Shown here: one piece after another, positions 1 to 12,459 of the stretch | Layout: each line of letters opens with the position of its first letter | Position numbering within the stretch: position 1 is the first letter of the stretch | Assembly: GCF_026262505.1 (NCBI RefSeq) | Contig: NC_067203.1 | Coordinates: forward strand, 24,099,411 to 24,163,410 | Reading direction: 5' to 3' | DNA length: 64,000 nt | Source: Trichomonas vaginalis G3 | Taxonomy: Eukaryota > Parabasalia > Trichomonadida > Trichomonadidae | Program-made: the position numbers and the translations under genes | The notes under the pieces: model-generated | Seen by the model: only the letters and a program-made list of their open reading frames with translations | What the model was told of the DNA's origin: nothing | Database searches by the model: none

Positions 1-2645
1 AATCAGTTAATTTAGCTAATATTCGATCACTAAGTAGTTCATGTTTTGCCAATACTTCTATAATTGAGATAAATCTTCCATCTGAATGTACAACGATACC
101 TAGTTATGCATTTTGTAATTGCTTTAATTTGGCATCTTTCGTTTCAAATTGCAATAGTTTTGGTGAATATGCATTTTGTAACTGTACATCACTGAAAGTA
201 TTTAAATATAATTTTAGGGAAAGTAATCAGTTCCCAGAAACAGTTTTTATGTCAGCCGCTATTGAAGAGATAGCAATAAATTTCCAATTATTCAATAACA
301 AAGCACTTTCTAAATTATCTATTAAGAAATTAACTATATACAGCCCAATATTAGATGAATATTTCTATTATAACTTGGAGTACTATACTATTACTGATGG
401 ACAAAATTTTCCAAATTTAACAACAATTGAATTCACACATGATTCAGAATTAATCTGTTTTTCAAATATGAATATTGAACAGATAATCATTCCAAATGAT
501 CCTAATTTTAGATGCTCAATAAAAATTGCTGGTCTTCCTAAGCTTAAAAACTTACCAAATGGAATTAATACAGTCTTTTATGTTGGAGATATGCCTGAAA
601 TTGAAACAGTTGATCTCACATTTTGTACAATAATCTACAGAAATAGTTTCTTCAATTGCCCAAAACTGAAAAGAATTATTGGTTGGGGAGACCATGCAAT
701 GTTTTTAGGCCCAGGCCTATTTCAGTTTTCTCCATTGGTTGATATAAATATATGGAATGAGAACTTATCGTATGAAGTTAGAGATATCATTAATGAACAG
801 TTTTCACCTCTTCAATTTTCTCAAATTAAAGAAATAAACATTAATGCAAGTTATCCACCAATTTTCAGAGGCTGTAAAACGTTAAAAAAGGTTAAATACA
901 TTGAAGGGTCCGGAATTACAAGAATAGAATATGACGCATTTTATGATTGTGAAAGCTTAACAGAAGTTGAATTATGCAGTTCAATTACTACCATTGCAGC
1001 TAATGCCTTTAAGAATACAAATATTTCTTATTTAGACTTAACAAATATTCAGGAATTAGATATTTCAGCATTTTATGGTACACCACTAAAAGAAATAATA
1101 ATTAATAAAAATGTTCAAAAAGTATTATATTTCTTTGAGACAACAGATGATCCTATTGTGCTAGAATATATTGAAAGAAATGTTTATTTACCCAAGTTAG
1201 AAAAAGTGACATTTAAGAGTGAAGTAACTATTTTCAATACATTGTATTTCAATAGTCCAAATTTAAAAGAATACGTACTTGTAGATAATTCCAATTTTAA
1301 GTCAATTGATAAAGTTATTTACACTGCTGACAAGCAAACACTTTATGCATATCCTGGAGGTTTAGAAGCAAAAGAATTTATAATTCCTGATTTCGTGAGA
1401 AACGTTAATCATAATGCTTTTGCATTTACAAATAATTTGGAGAAAATAATAATTAATTCCAATATGGTGCTAACAGAATCAACGTTTGCATATTGCACAA
1501 GTGTTAAAACAGTTGTTATCAATTTCAAAACGAATGTATTGTCAAAAGGATGTTTTGCATTTTGTACTAATTTGACATCAATTAAAATACATGAAAATGC
1601 AGCTATTACTATGCTAGATTCACATTGTTTCCATGGATGCATTAGCTTACAAAGACTTGATTTCAAAAATGAATTAGAAATTGTTGAAGAGAGTTGCTTC
1701 CAAGATTGTCAATCACTTGTAGAAGTTAATTTATCACAATTATATAGTATTCCTAAGAGTTGCTTTAAAGGAAATCTACAAAGTCAATTAAATTTACACA
1801 TGGGATCAAATATGAAAATTATGAATAAGGAAGCATTTATGGATACAAAAATAACAGAATTTATTTGTCCTGAAAATTTGTTTATTATAGATGAATTTGC
1901 GTTTTCAAATTGTACAGAACTTATAAACTTTAAGTTCAATGAAAACATACAAAGGCTAGAAGGATATTCATTCTACAATGTTGGAATTAGAGAACTATAT
2001 ATTCCTGACTCAATCGAGTATATTAACTCAACAAGTTTTTGTAATTCAACCCACATCGAATTTAAATTTAGTGAAGGAGGGCATCCAATTTATTATGTTG
2101 AAAATGATTGTTTTATGAATAAGACTGGAGGCTTGATGTTTGTACTTTGGAAGAAAGGATCTGTTTTTGAAATACCTCAAAATGTGAAAATAATTAGTAA
2201 TGAAGCCATTAAATCTTCAAATTTCTATCGATTTATCGTAAATCCTGATATATCAGATAGCGAACTTCTAAGAATTAAATCTAATGAATATATTGACATG
2301 TACAATAGTAAAATTTGCGTGAAACCACCATCGTCTAGCAATGAACCAGATAATTGCATATTGGAAATCAGTGATGAAAATAATATTGATAGATACGAAA
2401 AAGAAGGAGAATATGAACCAACATATAAATTGAGTAATAGCTTATATCTTGAGGAATCCTTCAAGTATATCGAAGAATACATAACAGATAATACATGGTA
2501 TTACTATGCTAATCAATCTCTTCCATTTTTGGAAAACTTAAGGGTTTATTCTCTTTTCCATGTAGTATTATTAGTATTTGTTGCATTTTTATCTGTATTA
2601 ATTATTATTCTTTTAATAACTGCATTGAAAGTAACTCATGAATAA
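1..2645 (+). CDS. BspA-like leucine-rich-repeat surface protein, subtype 1, 5' end outside window
   Basis: The reading frame is open from base 3 to the stop at 2643-2645, so the Met at 129 is internal and the gene begins left of the window. The product is a series of TpLRR/BspA repeats of the form AFxxCxxLxxVxxPxxxxxI, found in a very large parabasalid family of surface proteins. The C-terminus has one hydrophobic segment of about 24 residues followed by a short tail (LKVTHE), predicting a type I membrane protein with the repeats outside. It aligns throughout with the gene at 39146-42163, including the end, so about 150-190 N-terminal residues are missing. The stop TAA is followed by A, giving the TAAA typical of trichomonad 3' ends. 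Ligand and role are unknown; adhesion is a family-level suggestion only. Confidence 0.9.
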   Translation, partial: SVNLANIRSLSSSCFANTSIIEINLPSECTTIPSYAFCNCFNLASFVSNCNSFGEYAFCNCTSLKVFKYNFRESNQFPETVFMSAAIEEIAINFQLFNNKALSKLSIKKLTIYSPILDEYFYYNLEYYTITDGQNFPNLTTIEFTHDSELICFSNMNIEQIIIPNDPNFRCSIKIAGLPKLKNLPNGINTVFYVGDMPEIETVDLTFCTIIYRNSFFNCPKLKRIIGWGDHAMFLGPGLFQFSPLVDINIWNENLSYEVRDIINEQFSPLQFSQIKEININASYPPIFRGCKTLKKVKYIEGSGITRIEYDAFYDCESLTEVELCSSITTIAANAFKNTNISYLDLTNIQELDISAFYGTPLKEIIINKNVQKVLYFFETTDDPIVLEYIERNVYLPKLEKVTFKSEVTIFNTLYFNSPNLKEYVLVDNSNFKSIDKVIYTADKQTLYAYPGGLEAKEFIIPDFVRNVNHNAFAFTNNLEKIIINSNMVLTESTFAYCTSVKTVVINFKTNVLSKGCFAFCTNLTSIKIHENAAITMLDSHCFHGCISLQRLDFKNELEIVEESCFQDCQSLVEVNLSQLYSIPKSCFKGNLQSQLNLHMGSNMKIMNKEAFMDTKITEFICPENLFIIDEFAFSNCTELINFKFNENIQRLEGYSFYNVGIRELYIPDSIEYINSTSFCNSTHIEFKFSEGGHPIYYVENDCFMNKTGGLMFVLWKKGSVFEIPQNVKIISNEAIKSSNFYRFIVNPDISDSELLRIKSNEYIDMYNSKICVKPPSSSNEPDNCILEISDENNIDRYEKEGEYEPTYKLSNSLYLEESFKYIEEYITDNTWYYYANQSLPFLENLRVYSLFHVVLLVFVAFLSVLIIILLITALKVTHE

Positions 2646-3106
2646 ACATTTATTATTTATTCAGCAGCGTTTCGTAACATTTTTAAATTGATAGCATATA
2701 AATTAATTAAGCAATAACTTATTGAATTATAACTTTATTTTTATTCATCGCATTAACATTTTTAAAAAAATCTTTAAACTATCCATATCATTATTTTTCA
2801 AAAGAATTCTTTGCATCCTTTATTAATTGTTCATTAGTCATGATACATAAAACACCTAACACTTTTATGACATTTAAACTTATATAGTCTTAACTTCAAA
2901 AATCAATTAGAATATACATTAAATATGTTTTATTCCAACATAGCATCATACTTGTTGATGTGTTTATATTTTTTCAATCTTGATCAAAACTCAAAATTAA
3001 GCGGACCATTTAATAGATCGTGCAAAATAAACTATATCTATCAAATTTAATTTTTGGAAAAATCTTAAAAAAAATCCCATGCATGAGAGCTAATATCTAT
3101 TAATTT
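2646..3106. other. AT-rich intergenic region
   Basis: Between two convergent BspA-like genes. I see no open frame, RNA gene or clear repeat in this part; it runs into BspA relics on the right. Confidence 0.5.
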
Positions 3107-3109
3107 TTT

Positions 3110-3262
3110 ATTAATAATAATTTTCTTTATTTTAGTGTATGAAAATGCAAATTCTTCGATTCTTTTAACATTGGAGGCAATCCAAATTCATATAAATTTC
3201 GTTATCAATGAATTCTATTTTTTCTAAATTACTGCACATATTAAACATGCCGATTGTCAATT
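3110..3262 (-). pseudogene. BspA-like repeat relic
   Basis: Read on the minus strand, short stretches still look like BspA repeats: LTIGMFNMCSNLEKIEF in one frame and, further downstream in a different frame, RIEEFAFSYTKIK. The DNA near 3210-3245 also resembles the subtype-2 gene around 4700-4740. Stops and frame changes separate the pieces, so this is decayed coding sequence. It lies just beyond the 3' end of the subtype-2 gene at 3499-7083 and may be what is left of another copy. Confidence 0.55.
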
Positions 3263-3284
3263 GTGATAATTGGGGAAGAAACAT

Positions 3285-3381
3285 TTTATGGCTGTGCATA
3301 CACTCATCTGACTTTTATTCAAAATTTCGACAACTGGGGTGAAGCGTCATTGAAAATTAACCTTAAACATCTGAATTGGAG
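3285..3381 (-). repeat. Dispersed intergenic repeat, copy 1
   Basis: The reverse complement of this stretch matches 53410-53508 at roughly 80% by eye. Shared blocks include TGTTTAAGGT, AATTTTCAATG and AAAGTCAGATG in the same order and spacing. The two sites lie in unrelated gene contexts, so this looks like a dispersed element or a shared 3'-flank remnant. Confidence 0.6.
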
Positions 3382-3498
3382 GTGTATGTGCACCCTTAAT
3401 GAATATTTCAATCTCTGAATATATAATATTCATTCTTGAGTGAGATTATTTTGAAAAATGTTAAAAAACGAATTTCATTAAAAAACAGATAGATATTT

Positions 3499-6400
3499 TT
3501 ATTCTGCATCAATTAAACATTTGTTGAAATATCCTTCATCATTCTTGTGTCCCTCTTCAAAGTCATTCGCAAATGGGTCTTCTTCAATAGATGTATTCAT
3601 TGAAAACAGCGGATTTGAAAATGTTATCTCTGTAGAAACATCTGTTACTACGTTTGTTATCGCCTCCTCTGACATTTCAACAACACTCTCATCTGAACTA
3701 TCTTCTTTATTCTTAAGAATTAAGAACGCTATCATTCCCGCAATCAACAAAATTTCTGCCGCTGCAACTGCAAGCAAAACGTATGTTAATAATGATTTGT
3801 TACCTTCTGGCTTTATTTCGTCAATATTAATTAGTTCAGAATTTTGATCTGAATTATTTGTCTCTGATGACATTGTATTTGTTTGATCTGATGGATTTTC
3901 TTCTGGACTTATTTCTGGTTCAACTTCTGGAATTTCATAAGGATCATCAATTAATGCACAATCTTTAGTTTCTTGTGGAAGTATTTGTTTTGGAAGTTGC
4001 TTATACTTTGGATTCTTTGGATATGTATAATCAAATTTTGCATAATTCTCAAATGGAACAGATGAATCACATTCACCAACTATAACTTCTTTCCTTGGAT
4101 TTTGATTCCAAATCGATCTAGCATAATTTTCAGAAACAAAAACTCGAGGAATATTCGTACCATCTGCTCTAACAGTTCCACCATAACAAAGATTGTGTAA
4201 ATATGGTGCATTAAATATTGGCAAGTTTGTGTTTACAGAGTAGTCTGAATTATATGAAGCTTCAAAATAAACATTTGTTCTAATTACTAAAGTTGTAACT
4301 CCAAAATCTATAACTTTCCCTGTTGTTTCATTATATTTAGGATATGAATTAATTGCATTGGCACCAATACTTAATATCCTTGAAGGAACAATATATGTTG
4401 ATAATAATTTTCCATATGTCAATACCAAAGTTCTTGTATCTTTATCGATAAGTTCATGAGCTCCTAAAATAAATTTAGGATGATCACAATCTAATTCTAA
4501 TTCAATATCATCAATACCATAAAATGCCTGAGGATGTATTTCAGTTAGAGCTTTAGGTATAAAGAATTTCTTAATTTTTGTAAATGCGAAACAATATTTA
4601 TAAAGATGGTAAACATTTGGCGGTAAACGGATTTGAGTTATACTAGTAGAGTTAAAACAATATTCTCCAATAGTATACCAATTATCACTGTTAATTAATT
4701 CTACTTTTTCCAACTTATAGCAGTTATTAAATATGCCGTATCCCAAATTTGTAGGATTCATTTTAACTGATACCAAAGATGATGATTCGAAAACGAATTC
4801 TCCAAAATCCATTTCGTTTGAAAGATCAAGGTTTGTTAAGCTTGTACATTTAGAAAAGCAATAGTCTTTTATATAGAGACGATTCGATGGGAATTTTATA
4901 TCCTTCAATTTAGTGCATTCTGCAAAACAATATCTGCCTAATCGTTGTGTACCTTCTGGAATTGTAATTGTTTCTAATGAAGTACAACCTCGGAATGAAC
5001 TATCGCCAAGTTCACTAAATGATGGACATAAAGTAACAGTTGTCAATGAGATGCAATTTTCAAAGATGCTAATATCTAATGATTTTTGTTGATTAAAATT
5101 AAATGTGATTGATTTAAGAGTTTTGCATCCATAGAATGCTTTCTCCATAATTTCAATTTAACTATTTATTACTACTTCTTCTAACTTTGATGTTGTGAAT
5201 GCGTATGGATGAATCTTTGTAATTGTACTTGATAATATTTTCTTTGATGATGGACCTGGAATTGTTAGAGTTTTCCTTGTTGCTTGGTAAGGAATATAAT
5301 AAAATATTTCACTGTCTTTTACAAGCATTCCATCAACAATTTGGAAAGGAGAACCTTCCTCTAATTTAATATTTAAATCATTACATTCTTGGAAATCGGC
5401 TGCCTCAAATTCTGTTTTCTCAGCTCCAATTAATATTTCTTTAACTGAACTAACTCCTTTTAGAGGACTATAATTATTTGTTTTCACACCTGGACACACA
5501 GAAACATATCTTCGATCACAATCTTCTCTAAAATAAACATAATCCTTTCCTAATTTGATTTGATCAATCTTAGCACCTTTTAGTGAATAATTTCCAATTT
5601 CTGTTGCCTCACTTAGATCTAAATTTGATATTTCAAGTTTTGTGTCCATAAATGCATAATGACCTATTGTCTTGATGATATCTGAGAAAACAACTGTTTT
5701 CAAACTAGTACAACCAAAAAACATTTTATCTGGAATATACTGAATTCCTTGTAATGTAACTGATTCAAGTTTTGTACAATTCATTAATAATCCAGTACCT
5801 GCAGATACTTGAACGGTACAACTAACTAAAGAAGTACAATATGCAAATGCATAACTATCTCCTAGAACATGCGGCGAAATATTTGTTAATTTTTCGCATC
5901 CATAAAAAGCGCGAATTCCAATTGAAGCGATATTTGTAGTATCTACAGTTGTTAATGATTTACAAAACATAAATCCACCTTCTTCGATTGTATGTATACT
6001 TATTGTTATACTTGTTAAACTCAAACAAGAGAAAAATGATTCAAAACCTACAACTAATTCAGAATTTGATGACTTTATTTCTTTGAGATTGAAACAGTTT
6101 CTGAACATTCCTTTACATGTTGACCATTGACGACCTAAATCTACAGTTTCTAATGATTGGCATACCATGAAGAATTCTTGTGATGGTCTTATATCGAATA
6201 TACCTAATCTCATAGTTGTTGTTCTTAAATTTTCTACAATAACAACTTCTCTAAGATCTTCACAATATGCAAAAACGTGATCTTCAAGAACTGCATCATT
6301 CAAAACAACTTTCTTTAATTTTGTATTTCGAAATGCTGCATTACCCAAAAACATGGCTTGTTCAAGGTTGATTGATTCTAATGGACAATTTTCAAATGCA

Positions 6401-7083
6401 AATGAAAAAACTTTTCTTATTTCATTACCATTCGGCAAAATGACTTCTCTTAGACTAAAACAATCAAGAAATGCACTATTTCCTATTGAAACAATATTAA
6501 CATTTATTGTTACTGTTTCTAGATTATAACACTCATAGAATGCAAAAGGTGGAATACCTGTTCCTCCATCTGCTTCATAAAAAGAACTTCCGACTTGAAT
6601 TGTAATATGTTTTAAGTTTGTGTGCTGAAAACAACCTTTGTCTAGTTTATATATAGTTGAAATATCCAAGTTAGTACAATTTGCAAATGCATATTCCATG
6701 ATGGATGTAGATTCAGAAAAATTAATAAATTCTAATGTTGAGTATGAAAATGCCGAATTTCCTATAGAAATTATATTTTCTCCTAGATATACTGTTCTAA
6801 TATTCTGGTTTTTATAAAAATAAAAATCAGGAATTTCGCACCTCAAATGGCATTCAAGAGTTTTCACCATTTTAATGCCAACAAAAGTTGGAAAATCGTA
6901 TATTGATGATCCTTCAAGTCTAATTGTGTCAACGTTCGCGCTTTTCATTTGATTAAGTAGAACATCTTGATTTTCAAAGTCAGCTGGATCATTTAAGGTC
7001 ATTTTGGTACCAGATGTAATGACTTCGTTGTTAAAAATTACGTTTTTATGAAGAAAAGATTTAAAAATAAAGGATGAAAGCAT
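3499..7083 (-). pseudogene. BspA-like protein, subtype 2, split by one in-frame stop
   Basis: Two long frames, 5158-7083 (641 residues) and 3499-5148 (549 residues), are in the same phase and separated only by a TAA at 5158-5160; three sense codons follow before the next Met. Together they make one protein of about 1,190 residues: a start conserved with the gene at 37713-38161 (MLSS.. and MFSC..), many AFxxCxxLxxV repeats, then a membrane segment of about 23 residues near LLTYVLLAVAAAEILLIAG and an acidic tail of about 75 residues. The longer cytoplasmic tail distinguishes subtype 2 from subtype 1. A single nonsense change explains the break. Read-through or a sequencing error are alternatives; two separate genes is unlikely because the second half lacks an N-terminal region. 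Confidence 0.8.
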
Positions 7084-7911
7084 TTTTTAAGAAATGTAAT
7101 TGTAAGGATAAATTTTGAATACTTTACAAAATCGAAGCACAGGCTTAATAAAATATTAATTTTCGTTATTTATATAAATTTATTACAAAAAAATCACTTA
7201 GAAAATTTGAATAGTTAATTAAAAAAATGGAAGAAAGACATATTGTTAAGCAAATTATGATTGGACGAATTATTCCAAAATCAATCTCAATCATCTTTTG
7301 TAAGCATTGAATATTGAAAGTTCAGATTTTTACAATTTTTTTGTTAGCAATTTATAATTAAAATCGGATTTTTATATTAAATATGGATCGAATTGTGCCG
7401 ATAGCTCTAAAATTTTTAACTACTGAGTGGATTCACATCGTATTGCTTTAATTATACTTCTAATTAGTACTTTAAAAAATTAAAAAGTCTCATCACACTT
7501 TTCAATGCTCGATTTTTAAAAACTGTTTAAAAATGGAGCTTATATTGAAATAGTGTAGAGACTAAAAATTACCACAGACTATTTCAGAGGATTGAGTTGC
7601 CACTCAATCCTCTGAAAAGTCTGAGGTAATTTGCAAAATTTTCGCATGACACTCTCATTCAATTTTTCCCACCAAAATTTTGATTCATTTGATCTTCAAA
7701 TATATTGGAATCGAAATTTATGATTTCAATGAGAAAAAAATTTGAATTGAACAAATTGAATTTAGTTTTAAATAATACGATTATTCTCAATTCAAATATT
7801 AAAGTATCTTTTTTCAAAATCATTGTTATGTTATTTATTATATAATAGATAACAATACCGATCGAATTGAATTTTTGAAAGCTTCTTTCAAATATTTTTG
7901 CTTCGGAAGAC
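7084..7911. other. Divergent intergenic region between subtype-2 and subtype-1 BspA genes
   Basis: An AT-rich gap of 828 bp between head-to-head genes, so it should hold promoters for both. No gene is visible. It contains the strong inverted repeat at 7566-7632. The equivalent gap in the second pair is 38162-39145. Confidence 0.6.
7566..7632. repeat. Perfect 16 bp hairpin within a longer inverted repeat
   Basis: TTTCAGAGGATTGAGT (7582-7597) pairs perfectly with 7602-7617 across a TGCC loop. The arms continue imperfectly outward to AAATTACC (7566-7573) and GGTAATTT (7625-7632). A decayed version of the same hairpin lies upstream of the paralogous gene at 39061-39098. It may be a regulatory structure or a small inverted-repeat insertion. 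Confidence 0.8.
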
Positions 7912-10723
7912 TTGATGTTAAATCAAATTGTACTGTACTCGCTGATAGATAAAGCAATCAAATATAATATGGAAACAGAGAAATCAATAACAATTCAAAA
8001 TAATGATGATCTAGAAATAATCTCATCCAGAATTAAATCGGAAGACTTTACAAAGCTGATTATTGGTGACACAATGCAGTCTTTTCCGATATTTGAAGGA
8101 TTACATAGTATAAATTCTCTCGAAATTGTTTCAGAGCAAATAAATTCTATTCCAGAAGAAGCTTTTATGAAAAATCAAAATATAAAAAACGTTAAGTTAT
8201 CCCAAAGTATTACAACCATAGCTAATATACCATTTTATGGTTCGTCAATTTCTCAAATTAATCTTGAAAACGTTAATTCAATCGGAGAATCTGCATTTTG
8301 TGACTGTATTAATCTACAATCAGCCGATTTACAAAAAATTCAATCACTTGATAGTTCATGTTTTGCTAATACTTCTTTAATTGAAGTAAATCTTTCAACA
8401 GATTTTATGATATTACCTAGTTATGCATTTTGTAATTGTTTTAAATTAACAACTTTCATTTCAAAATGCAATAGTTTTGGTGAATATTCATTTTGTAACT
8501 GTACTTCACTTAAAATTTTTAAATATGATTTCAAAGATACATGGGAAATCCATAGTACAGCACTTATATCTACGGCCATTGAAGAACTTGAAATAAACAG
8601 TAATGCAATGCGTAATGATGCCTTTTCAAAACTCCCCATTAAGAAACTTATCATTTATAGTAGTAGTCCATACTTTAACGGAGGCAAATACGATGGATTA
8701 ATTTATTATCAAAACCTGAAAACAATTGAATTCACACGTGATACATACTCTATTGCTTTACGTAATATGAATATTGAAGAAATTATCACTCCTGATGATC
8801 CTGATTTTAGCTGTCAAATTGATATTGCTGGTTGTCCAAAACTTAAAAACTTACCAAATGGTATTGATTATGTTAGATATGCTGGCGATCTTCCAGAGAT
8901 TGAATCAGTTGATCTTACTCATTGCAAACGAATTTACAGAAATAGTTTCTTTAATTGCCCGAAACTTAAAAAATCATTGGATGGGGAGATCATGAAATGG
9001 ATCTAGAAGCCAATTTATTTGAACTATGTCCATTGATTGAAATTAATCTATGGAACACAAATTTAAAGTTTCATGGAAATGCAGATGTACATTATCCTCT
9101 TTCAAACACATATATAAGAGAATTAACTGTAGATTCGAGTTCACTTCCAAGATTTTATAACTGCTTCTATTTAGAAAAGGTTGTTTTTCTCGAAAGTTCT
9201 GGAATGACTACAATAGATTCTTCAACATTTTCTAACTGTATAATATTAACAGATGTTCAGTTATGTAGTACAATTACTACTATTTCTTCGTATGCTTTCG
9301 CAAACACTAACATTTCATATCTAGATTTCACGAATATTATGAATCTAGGTGTTGATGCTTTCTATTGATCAAAAATCAAAGAAATAATAGTGAAAACGGA
9401 TATAACTTATGATTTTATGCATGAATTAGATTATTATGAGGAAAGTCGTTGTTATACACCATATCTCGAAAAAGTGACTTTTACTTCAGGTGTCAATAGA
9501 TTTTTACCATTAAATTTCAATAATCTACACTTGAAAGAAATTGTTCTTGAAGATAATTCATATTTTGTTTCAATAGATAAAGTTATTTACACAACGAACA
9601 AAGAAACTTTATATGCATATCCTGCAGGTTTGGAAAGCAAAGAGTTTACAATTCCTGATTTTGTTAAGAATATCAATATATATGCATTTTCATATTCAAA
9701 TAACTTGGAAAAGATAATAACGAATCCAAACATTAATCTGAAAGATGGATTATTTGCTTACTGCACAAGTGTCAAAACAATTGAAATGAAGATGAATACA
9801 AACTATTTTCCAGAAGGGTGTTTTGCATTTTGCACTAATTTAACATCAATTAAATTACCTGATAATGTTGTTATTAGTCGTTTAGATTCTCATTGCTTCT
9901 ATGGTTGTTATAGTTTACAAAAACTTGATTTCAACAATGAATTAGAAATTGTTGATTATTCTTGTTTCCAACAATGCTTTTCTCTCGTTGATGTTGACTT
10001 ATCTCGATTGCATAAAATTTCACCAAAATGTTTCAAACAAGGTGGTCTTGGAAAACTAAACTTGCATTTAGGAGATAAATTGAAGATTATTCATAAGGAA
10101 GCATTTATGGATTCAAATAATACTGAATTCATTTGTCCTGAAAATCTCATTATGATAGAAGATTTCGCGTTTTCAAACTGTACAGCTCTAACAAATTTGA
10201 AGTTTAACGAAAAGATTCGAAAAATAGGAGATTGTACATTCTATAATGTTGGAATTAGAGAACTTTATATTCCTAATTCCTTGATAAATATTAATTACAC
10301 AAGTTTTAGTAATAAAAATCATATCGAATTTAAGTTTAGTGAAGGAGGACATCCGATGTATTATGTTGAAAATGATTGTTTCATGAACAAAACAGGTGGT
10401 TTGATGTTCATTTTATGGACAAATAAAAGTTCGTTTGAAATTCCTAGTAGTGTAAAATTAATTAGTAATCAAGCAATGCAGTACTCAAGATATTATCAAG
10501 CTGTTGTAAATCCAGAAATATCAGATTTTCAATTCTTTGATCAAGGTATTAAAAATATTAAATTATGTGTGAAATCTCCAGCATTTATATATAGTTCAAT
10601 GGAAGATTGTTCAATGCATATTAGTGATTATAATAATGTTAATAGGTATGCAAAAGAAGGAGAATATGAACCAACTTATAAATTAAGTAAGAGCATATAT
10701 CTTGAAAAATCATACCATTTTTA
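7912..10723 (+). pseudogene. BspA-like protein, subtype 1, frameshifted, with a stop and cut by mariner
   Basis: Starts MMLNQIVLYSLI, matching the MLNRVMLYSLI start of the intact paralog at 39146. It then follows that paralog through nearly all its repeats. Three lesions are visible. An A-run near 8970-8976 is one base short, shifting the frame. A TGA at 9366-9368 replaces a sense codon present in the paralog. At about 10723 the gene is joined to the truncated end of a Tvmar1 copy, just before the membrane segment. The last recognisable host residues are YLEKSYHFY. No membrane anchor remains, so even translated pieces could not be surface anchored as the paralogs are. Confidence 0.85.
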
Positions 10724-11721
10724 TGGATTCAATCACGCGTTCGCAGCGATCGATCCAGGCTTGAAAGACACGCTTTAAATCATCATGAGAAAATTGCTCA
10801 AATTGCTCTCTTACAAAATTTTCAAGATCATCTGGACTCGCGAATTCGCGTCCTTCAGCTCTCTTTTTTAGCGTGCCGAATAAATAAAAGTCAGAGGGTG
10901 CAATATCAGGTGAATAAATTGGGTTTGGAACAACTTTGACATTGTTTTCCACCAAGTAATTCATTACCTTATGACTTTTGTGAACTCTTGAATTATCAAA
11001 ATGAATTGCAAACTTTTGTTTTTGTTGTTTGGATTTCTCAAACTCATCAGAATTGATAATTTGAGTAAGAACATTGTCAATTAGATACTGAGCATTCATC
11101 GTATTAGGTTTTGAAGAATATCAATTGCGATGATGCCATTCACGCCCCAAAAAACCGACAACATCATCATTGGTGTGTCAATTTTTTTCTTCGGAATGTT
11201 TGCGGATTTTCATCCTTCGGGATCCACATGATTTTGGCTTCTGTTGCATATTGAAACCAAGACTCGTCCCCTGTTACTAAAAAGCGAAACTTCTTGGATT
11301 GATACGCACCCAATATAGAGAGGAGCTTTTTCGAAGATTGGACTCTAGATTTTTTTTGAACTGAATTAAGGTTGTGCGGAACCCAACGTGTATACGCTAG
11401 TTTGTAGTTCAAATAATTGTGCAGATAATAACTGACTGTTGTACGTGGTATCTTTGTCATCTCCTCTATCCTTCTGAGTGATGCTCTTGGGTCTTCATCT
11501 AGCGCTTGAAGAATTGCTTTGATTTTTCTTTGATCCGGCGATTTTTTGTCAATTTTTATGATGGGCGCCTTTTTGTTCATGAAGTGATACATCCTAACAT
11601 GATACGTTACAGTGGAATAGCTAGGAGCATCCATACCGAAGCATTTTACCAATGTCTCGTAGATTTTTTTACAGTCTTTGCATTTTTTTGCAAGAGCGAG
11701 GATGTTTTCTTTATGATTCAT
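10724..11721 (-). pseudogene. Tvmar1 transposase, frameshifted
   Basis: Counterpart of the intact transposase at 12667-13683, starting MNHKENIL. Compared with that copy, one G of a GGG run is missing near 11193, so the frame leaves NPQTF early. The downstream catalytic part (HFDNS .. APSDFY) resumes in another frame from about 11099. The last residues are replaced by flanking sequence. Confidence 0.85.
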
Positions 11722-11928
11722 TAAAAAAATGAAAAAAATCCCGCCAAAATTTCCCGCGAAACCGCCTCTTGTCTCAAAATTCATTTTATATCCCGGCATG
11801 GCGCCAAAATACAACATACTCATCATATACATATATTCATATTTTTTATTATATATTTATAATCAGCATATATCTCCTTTAATAGTCTCATATAGAGCGC
11901 TGTGCTAAACGCACCTTTGGACACCCTA
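10724..11928 (-). mobile_element. Tvmar1-type mariner, truncated copy
   Basis: The minus-strand orientation copy begins at a terminal repeat TAGGGTGTCC (outer end 11928, followed by TA) and is almost identical to the full copy at 12460-13763. It stops about 100 bp early, inside the last codons of the transposase, and so lacks the 3' untranslated part and one terminal repeat. It cannot be mobilised as a normal two-ended element. Host sequence on its left is the end of a subtype-1 BspA gene; on its right it is the middle of another. Confidence 0.9.
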
Positions 11929-11929
11929 T

Positions 11930-12457
11930 ATTAATCTTTACAATTTTAATGTTTCAGAAATAATAATTCCTGATAATCCTATAGATAGTTTTAATGTTAA
12001 AATTGCAGGTTTTCCAAATCTAAATAAATTACCAGACAATATAAAATACATTACATATGTTGGTGATCTTCCAGAAATCAAAACTGTAAATCTTTCTTTG
12101 TGTAAATATATAGATAGAAATAGTTTCTTTAACTGTCCGAGACTGAAAACAATTATTGGTTGGGGAGACCATCAAATGACTGTTGGAGTATGTTTATTTG
12201 AACTATGTCCATTAATTGATATTAATATTTGGAATGACCATTTGATCATTGAAAATCCTTACGATAGATTTTCCCCTTTAGAAAATACATTCATTACAGA
12301 ATTGACAATTAGCGCATCATCAATCCCAAGATTTTCTGTTTGTAAAAAATTAAAAAAAGTTGTATTCCTGAAAGATTCAACAATTGATGAGATCGGAGAT
12401 CATGCATTCTATAAGTGTGAAAGTTTAACAGAAGTAACTTTATGTAGCTCAATTAAA
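11930..12457 (+). pseudogene. BspA-like subtype-1 internal fragment between two mariners
   Basis: An open fragment of about 176 codons with no start or stop of its own. It aligns with residues about 285-455 of the gene at 39146 (shared words include IDRNSFFNCP-like and GWGDH). Each end is a TA dinucleotide next to a mariner terminal repeat, and both mariners face it with their transposase 5' ends. It matches neither the coding sequence left of the first mariner nor that right of the second, so it is a displaced piece of a further family member. Confidence 0.8.
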
Positions 12458-12459
12458 TA

